Positions 58,066 to 64,000 of a DNA stretch of 64,000 nucleotides are shown piece after piece. The position numbers and the translations under genes are program-made. Within the stretch, counting starts at the first letter, position 1. Each line of letters begins with the position of its first letter. The notes below the pieces were generated by a model, which did no database searches, was not told the DNA's origin, and saw nothing but the letters and a program-made list of their open reading frames with translations. Source of the stretch: Mnemiopsis leidyi (taxonomy: Eukaryota; Ctenophora; Tentaculata; Lobata; Bolinopsidae). The DNA lies in contig JH154707.1 in NCBI GenBank assembly GCA_000226015.1, positions 75,622 through 139,621 on the forward strand, written 5' to 3'.

Positions 58066-59084
58066 CTACTGCAATTCTACACGAATATTCGTCCAACGAC
58101 AGGGATCGTGAGAAGAAGAAGATAGGAATTCTTTAAGTTTGACATGGCCCCGCCGTTTGGATCTGAAACGTTGTTGTGATAGAGCTAGAGGTAAATTTGT
58201 TATAATCTACTTTTCTACATCAAACTATTGTTGGTATTTGCATTGCTGGTAGGAGCAGGTATTGAATATCGATCTATAAACTTATGAAGGCATAACAAAG
58301 GATATTGAAAGATAAGCAAGGAAACTTATAGTAATTACCTTTACTATCGCCCTCGGCAGCCTCTCCCTCCGCACCTGCTCCAGTAGTGTCGTTACTATTG
58401 GTCTCAGCTCCGTCGGCGGTCTCTGCTCCCTCCTCCCCGGCGGCGGCGGCGGCGTCATCCTCGCTGTTCTCCGCTCCAGCCTGGTCTGTCTGGCCGGCGG
58501 CGTTATCGTCCGCACCTTGAGGGAGGTTTGTTGGAAAACATAGTTGATAAATAAGCTATGATAAGCTATTTGGCCTCAATTTGGTTCACTGGCAGCAATT
58601 GTAAATATCATTATTAAATAATCAATAATAAATTAGGAACGGTATTCGTGGTGAGGTGTCTCAAATTTCAAACCCTGTTTCTCTAAATGTAATGCTTCTA
58701 CCTTTGTTTTTGGAGGTCAATCTGTGTCAATTGGACCATTTGAGAGTATTTCACTACCCAGAACTAAGGCAGAGCAAATAAATTTCGAGAAATAAGGTGT
58801 TTTTTATTGAAAATTTGAGACTCTTCCCCACGAATACCGTTCCTAATTGATTATTCATTTGACATCAACAAAAGCAAGAAAGCATTAACTAGAAAATGTT
58901 TATTAGGCATGTCTTCCCTCTGCATAAAGAAACAAAAATGTGCCAGGTCTGTCATGGCTGTGCAGACGGTAGCTTGCTCCCAGAAGTTAATGATTAACTT
59001 ACTGTCATCATTTTGGGCGATGCCGTCAAGGAACATGGCGCTCAGACAAAGGAGGATCGTCCCGATGTAGAGGTGCAGCTTCAT
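58066..59084 (-). CDS. Small secreted precursor: signal peptide, acidic region, basic tail
   Basis: Minus-strand exons 59084-59003 and 58515-58339 join in phase; a third, 58184-58066, fits the phase but is less certain. Exon 1 starts MKLHLYIGTILLCLSAMFLD, a typical signal peptide, with likely cleavage near GIAQ. Exon 2 encodes about 58 residues almost all Ala, Gly, Glu, Asp, Asn and Thr. With exon 3 the tail reads QQRFRSKRRGHVKLKEFL and ends after two Cys-poor segments at VELQ; RSKR fits a furin-type R-x-K-R site. Signal, acidic pro-region, dibasic site and cationic end is the layout of many peptide or antimicrobial precursors, but this is inference. In exon 3 another frame would give a hydrophobic GPI-like tail, which the available donors (all phase 1) do not permit. 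No family is recognised. Confidence 0.45.
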
Positions 59085-60579
59085 TGTAATTTACAGGATT
59101 TACTTTGCCTAGAAGATAGATTGGTCAAATACAGGGCTTTTTGCACATATTCTATTGTTAATGAACTGCAGTTAAACTTTCACAAAGAAATCCTTATCCT
59201 TTAAAGTTCAAAATCAACATTGCGACGCAGTTAAATTTTTAAAACACGGTCCGCAAGATTAACTTTTTAACCATAGTTCACTTCAAATTGGAAAATAAAT
59301 TTATAATATCGTGCTATGACGCTACGTATCTTAAAGCCAATGGTAAAATAATGGATATATGTAAAAGTACATCGCATGCCATAGCAGCATTGAAGTGCCT
59401 TTTCGTAGAAAAAGAAAGCCACGCACAAGAATTCCCTTGACGTACATATGATTGAAAGGATCATTTTGTAACTTTAAAGCACGAAGGTCACTGTCATATA
59501 AAGAGCTATTTTCAGTCCGAGGTATTAAGTTGTAAAATCCTTGACGCAACGAATCTAAAAAGGCAAACTCAATGGTCGCGGTCGTAAGCTTAAGGTGAGG
59601 TGATGGTCAATCTACTATTGACCAATGTTAATATAGTGCAGAATATACGTAAGTCACTATAGCCAATTCAGTTAATTTTTATAGCTTAGTGGTGCACCGA
59701 AATACCTTATCCAACTTCGCTTTGCACAAGTGAATCACAATCATGTCGCGGGGAATAAAACAGAGCAACTGAAAGTCGCTCCTGATATTATGCAAGCTGG
59801 CGAGGTAGTAAAACCATCTAATTTAATGGTATTGCTAAACCATCGAGAGAGCGAGAGACATCGCAGGAGAGAGCGAGAGAGAGAGAGCAAGCTGACAGAA
59901 TTGGTTTCACTTTCACCAGCAGGAGACCTGACGCAAACTCGCACTTTCGATTTGATGGTCGCAATGGTGAGAGTTGTGATGTCTCAGAGAGAGTATTAAC
60001 ATTCACGTGACCGCTATCTGGAACACGTGATGTCAATCGCAATCACGAGACTCTACCATATCAGCCACGTGGCACAGCTTTCTACAAAGAAAGATATAAT
60101 TAAGGGCGAGTATGTATATGGTTTATGTGAGCACGCCATAGGATTGAGTTTATTAAAGGAGCGTATAAGGGATTATGGGGATTTCTTTCAGTTTCAGTTT
60201 TCCTTTCAACAAGTATGTGCCTTATAATATGGTATTAAGGAGCCATTATCATGGGTTAACCATCAAGCAACTTGCGTACAGTCAAATCGTAAGGCGTACG
60301 GGGTTTGCTTGCAGCGGATACGGGATTTTCTTGCAGAGTGAGTGACAACTGAAAGCAATGCTTAAGCCCTATAGGGAGATAACATGTTCATACTAATATC
60401 ATACTGTTCATGGCACATAGCAGATAAGGAAGCAGTTTTAGAATTAGAAATGAATGGGACTGATGGCCCGCAATGCAACATGGAGTTTTTAAGTAGAAGA
60501 TTCAGTACTTCAGTAAACGGGCAGAATCTGTCAGCTCTCATTAGCAAATGCAACCTGGCCTGGGCACCATCTCGCTTCT

Positions 60580-60800
60580 AGTCCCACTTCCATCATTTAT
60601 AACTATTGAATATTTACACTTTCAGTACCAATTCCACTTCCATCATGTATAACTATTGAATATTTACACTTCTAGTCCCACTTCCATTCATATTTCATAA
60701 CTATTGAATATTTACACTTATAGTCCCAGTCCCACTTCCATCTATTACTAATACTATTGAATATTTACAATTTCAGTCCCACTCCCATTTATAACTATCT
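60580..60800. repeat. Tandem repeat, about 50-65 bp units
   Basis: Four to five units share CCCACTTCCATC and TAACTATTGAATATTTACA, with variable lengths between. Confidence 0.85.
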
Positions 60801-61544
60801 TAACATAAATTTAAAATAAGCAAATAATAAATTTAAAATAAGCAATGTTAATAGATTTATTGCCAAGTACCTACCAATACCATTTATGGACCGTCCTGTC
60901 CACTTTAAATCAAAAGTTAGCGTTATAATTTCAATTCTATCATGAAATCTGGTTGTAAATTTTGAATAAAAAGATTTGACGATCTTAACAAAAACAACCA
61001 CTGATTGTTTTAAACGAATTCACCTGTGTGCCTTTTGCAAATCTGTAGTAGAACAAAAATCATTGTACAGGTGCTGTAACGCGGGAAGAATTACAGACCT
61101 TAATTGTTATCGCAGGATCTTAAAGTGAATTAAAGTAGATAGCAACTTGTTCCGTTCCTTATTCTTCACAAAATTATCAATCAGCTAATTAGGTGCACTC
61201 AGGGGGTCATTAGAACTATTCATTTATTGTGCATTGCTTGATGGAATTCCAACTAGCTGTACTATTGTCACTATTTTATTGGCTAAAATTTGCTCTTGAG
61301 CGGTAGCCATGGTTTCATTTGCTTCATGAATTATAATACTTTGATAGTGATGATACAGATCAATTCAGTTCCTCAGCAATTCCGATTGCCAGGGTGATCT
61401 GCAGTGACAGTGTTGACTGCCCCAGAGCTGCTTCTTCATGAGCAGATTGTTAATATTGGAATTGAGGGGGAGCATAACTCCTCACATCTTAGTGTTACTG
61501 CTTGTTCTAACGGAAACACAAAGGCAAGAATACACCGGTGGCCG

Positions 61545-61736
61545 ACGTCCCAGAACATCCCCAGAACATTGTGCCCCAGAACGTCGTAACCAAGAGATTT
61601 TGCGCCAGTGACGTCCTGTTCCACAACAGACAATTACTTCTTTAGGGTAGGGGTTAGGGTCGCAGGTCGCTGGTGCAAAATCTGTGGGACAAAATTTTGT
61701 GGTGTACGATGTTCTGTGGCAGACGACGGAAACCGG
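61545..61736. repeat. Inverted-repeat MITE-like element with a TTAGGG-like centre
   Basis: The left arm (about 61550-61612, CCAGAACAT...GAGATTTTGCGCCAGTGACG) is roughly the inverse complement of the right arm (about 61663-61735, GGTCGCTGGTGCAAAATCTG...ATGTTCTGTGG). The centre has TAGGGTAGGGGTTAGGGT. No coding capacity is seen. Confidence 0.6.
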
Positions 61737-61939
61737 ATCCACCATTCCAGCGATAAATCAAAGTTGCACGGAAGTATGAATGTGATTTTCTGATGTCTAG
61801 TAAGTATACTCAGATGAAACACTCTCTTAGCATGATCTTCTAGAATTTGATCATAGATTTATGGTCTTTAATTCATCAGCAAAGAAATTTCAATCACTTT
61901 GATCGTTAAGAAGGATTGAAGACGCCACGCCATCACAGC

Positions 61940-61990
61940 GAAAGAGAAAGAGAAAGAGAAAGAGAGAGAGATAGAGAGAGAGAGGGGAGG
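61940..61990. repeat. GA-rich simple repeat
   Basis: Runs of AAAGAG and AGAGAG. Confidence 0.9.
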
Positions 61991-63087
61991 ATAGTTAATC
62001 ACATATTGAAGAATCAGCAGGAGTAATCACGATATTAAACAACCTTGCTGTGAGTAAGTTAGTCACGTGACAAGCAGAGCTGCGCTACCCATTAGAGCTG
62101 GTAATGGTGTATGCTGTGGCATGTTCAGGGTTTCATGAAATTTATCATTAAGGCATGCTCAGGCCGATGATCTAAAGATCTAAATCGTGGGTTCTTTAAG
62201 GTTCTTCATTTCAAGGAGCGATAGGACAGAGCTACCGGAATTTTTTCATCATTTTTTCCGTGACCCAAAGCCATTTCCAAACGTTAGCCAATTATCTCTG
62301 AGTCCGAAACAATCTTAGTCAAGCGTCAATAATACCCCTTCGCAGTGCAAGCCCTTACTTGCAGCAACTAAATTTACCAAAAACCGAAAAATTTATTGCT
62401 CTCTTTGACCGGGGAAAGTGTTTTGGCTCTTCCCTCTTAGAATAAAGTGCTATTCAGATTTGTCCGGGAAACAATAAATGTTCAGTCGTTCAATCCGTCA
62501 ATTTTCTGTCAGTCGCTTGCTTTTAATTTTAGATGATAACGGGCTTCGGTTAAGGGGGGCTTTTTTGGGCCATGGCAATGGGGCGGGAGTTTTACCCCAG
62601 TCGCGCTGGCCAGCGCTATAATAATTGGAGGTGACATAAATGTTAACCCGTTCTGTAGACATCATGTGACCAAAGTAACGCAGTGGGGATGCTGGTAGCA
62701 ATGGATTAGATCGTGCAAGGTGTTAGAGAGACGGCTCATTCAGGGATCTCTGGCCCAATTTCAGTACAGATGGTGCAGTAACTGAATGAAACAGAGTGAG
62801 GCTGGAAGTAGAACTGCCGAAAGATCCCGTTTAAACGCTGTCTTTTCTACTTACCGACAGCAATTAAATTGATAGGACGACAGGGGCCGGTAACCTGTCA
62901 ATAGATCTCACTTTGTCGTTTTGTATCAGACCAACAATCACAAACATTCTTATTTGCCATTCCCTTGGCCTTCTAGTTGATCGACTATCGAGTTCTGTTG
63001 CAGTTTATTACATTTAAAATATACTCCCAATAAGCGCTCAATGCTTAGACTATAGCTATGCACAGTACTGCTAAGATTTAAAAGAAG

Positions 63088-64000
63088 ATGCTGGTGGTTA
63101 AGTTTCTGTTCCTCATCGCCTTGAAATATACAGCTGGATTTGAGAGGGACTTGGATGATCCCATTTACAGTACGCCACAACCCAACATACTGAATTGGAA
63201 CGCAGGTTTTAAATTTTTACCACGATCTGTTTTTAATTAAACGGCTGCTATATCAAACGTTAGAAAGCAGTTAAAAATATAAATTGTTTCACAATTCACG
63301 ATCTCCAATCAAAGGGGACTAATTTTACGACTCTGAAACTCTGAAAATGATAAGAAAGTACAAATAACCAAATGTAAGGTTGCAATACTCATCTGATGCT
63401 GATACAAAGTTTGCAATTTTAAGACTTTCTTCAGAGGGAACACACTTGATCTGTGGGAAAAGAAGTCAAAATGCCTGCAGCAAAGAGATAACTGACGTTC
63501 AAATAGTCACAGGCGTGGTAGGTGTCAATTATTGAAAGTCCATTGTTATTTAACTCTATATATGTATCCAACCTGATGAATCATAGAAATTCAGGAAGCA
63601 GTTGAAACGTTTTTCCTTTCTCTAGAAACTGACGATTTATGTGAAGAACAGCAGAAGTTACAGCTTGAAATTCAATCGGAATGGTGTTTTGGCATTAACC
63701 CTAGACAGATCTAGTTCCTATCAGTTATCAGGTAGGTTAAGCAGTTAGTAAGATGAATTTTAAAGATACGTTGTATTCAGTACACTAGCAGTACACTTGT
63801 GCAGTACACTAGCAGTACACTAGTACATTTTTACGTAAACTGTACAGTTTTGTTACTCATTTGCAACAAACCTCCTCAATGCAGAGTATCTAACTCAACA
63901 AAACAGGCAGAATAGCGGCAGGACAAGCATGTCAACAGGAACAGTTAGACGTGGTAGTAAACACTGAACATTTATCAGATGACATAACTTTGCAGTTTAA
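63088..64000 (+). CDS. N-terminal exons of an unknown secreted or membrane protein (3' partial)
   Basis: Four exons join in phase: 63088-63205, 63435-63517, 63626-63731 and 63907 to the window edge. The start MLVVKFLFLIALKYTAGFER is a signal peptide. The following sequence includes EGTHLICGKRSQNACSKE, VKLTIYVKNSRSYSLKF and GQACQQEQLDVVV, with spaced Cys and alternating hydrophobic residues suggestive of an extracellular beta-rich domain. I do not recognise the family. All three introns have normal GT-AG ends. The reading frame is open at the right edge, so the protein continues beyond the window. A short tandem repeat (GCAGTACACTA units, about 63778-63830) lies in the third intron. Confidence 0.6.

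Larger units (their letters stand above)
59085..63087. other. Intergenic region with repeats, no gene seen
   Basis: CACGTG sites cluster around 60005, 60023 and 60066, about 1 kb upstream of the minus-strand secreted gene. GTCACGTGAC lies at 62062-62071. GA-rich simple repeats lie near 59836-59886 and 61940-61990. No supported coding exon. Confidence 0.45.

Noticed and set aside
59836-59886. Arg/Glu-rich frame
   Set aside because: Encoded by a GA simple repeat.
25776-64000. WD40 exons completing CSTF1
   Set aside because: Searched for GSxDxxxKLWD-like motifs on the plus strand by eye and found none.

Overview
The window is animal nuclear DNA: intron-rich genes with GT-AG introns, tRNA-derived SINEs, LINE fragments, foldback elements and a Polo-like kinase 4 (PLK4) gene. 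LINE ORF1 remnants of a type common in cnidarians, and divergent but recognisable metazoan gene families, suggest an invertebrate, perhaps a non-bilaterian such as a cnidarian. I cannot fix the species. The assembly has several short N gaps, and one is flanked by an obvious duplicated contig end.

Layout, left to right. 2.5-8.1 kb (+): ten 3' exons of PLK4 (phosphodegron, polo boxes 1-3). The kinase exons are not in the window, and an intronless cholinesterase-type esterase lies nested on the minus strand of one intron. 9.8-11.1 kb (+): a small complete three-exon protein with two GLI/ZIC-type (CWCH2) zinc fingers. 11.4-14.7 kb: GC-rich foldback and dispersed repeats. 14.7-21.5 kb: no gene seen, but CACGTG-rich regulatory-looking DNA. 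21.5-25.8 kb (+): three exons encoding a CstF-50-type N-terminal dimerisation module, with no WD40 exons found after it. 27.4-30.2 kb (+): a disordered protein with two C-terminal C2H2-type fingers. Exon phases allow the last two blocks to be one gene. 31.3-36.1 kb: repeat nest (tandem repeat, foldback, LINE pieces, tRNA-SINE with target-site duplication). 36.9-45.9 kb: gene-free, with recurrent CACGTG/CCAAT/TATA modules. 45.96-56.4 kb (+): a 19-exon, 882-residue protein with a long disordered region carrying six YxN motifs and a C-terminal ribonuclease-inhibitor-type LRR domain. 58.1-59.1 kb (-): a small secreted, very acidic precursor. 63.1 kb to the edge (+): the first four exons of an unknown secreted or membrane protein.

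The most unusual structural theme is tandem duplication centred on splice sites. The last PLK4 donor is present three times, two LRR-gene donors three and seven times, and a zinc-finger acceptor twice. In each case use of an alternative copy would bring in a stop codon almost at once. The best candidate for new biology is the LRR/YxN protein, which looks like a tyrosine-phosphorylation scaffold and whose repeated donors could release the docking tail from the LRR domain. All exon models were built by eye from splice consensus and phase; no alignment or expression data were used.
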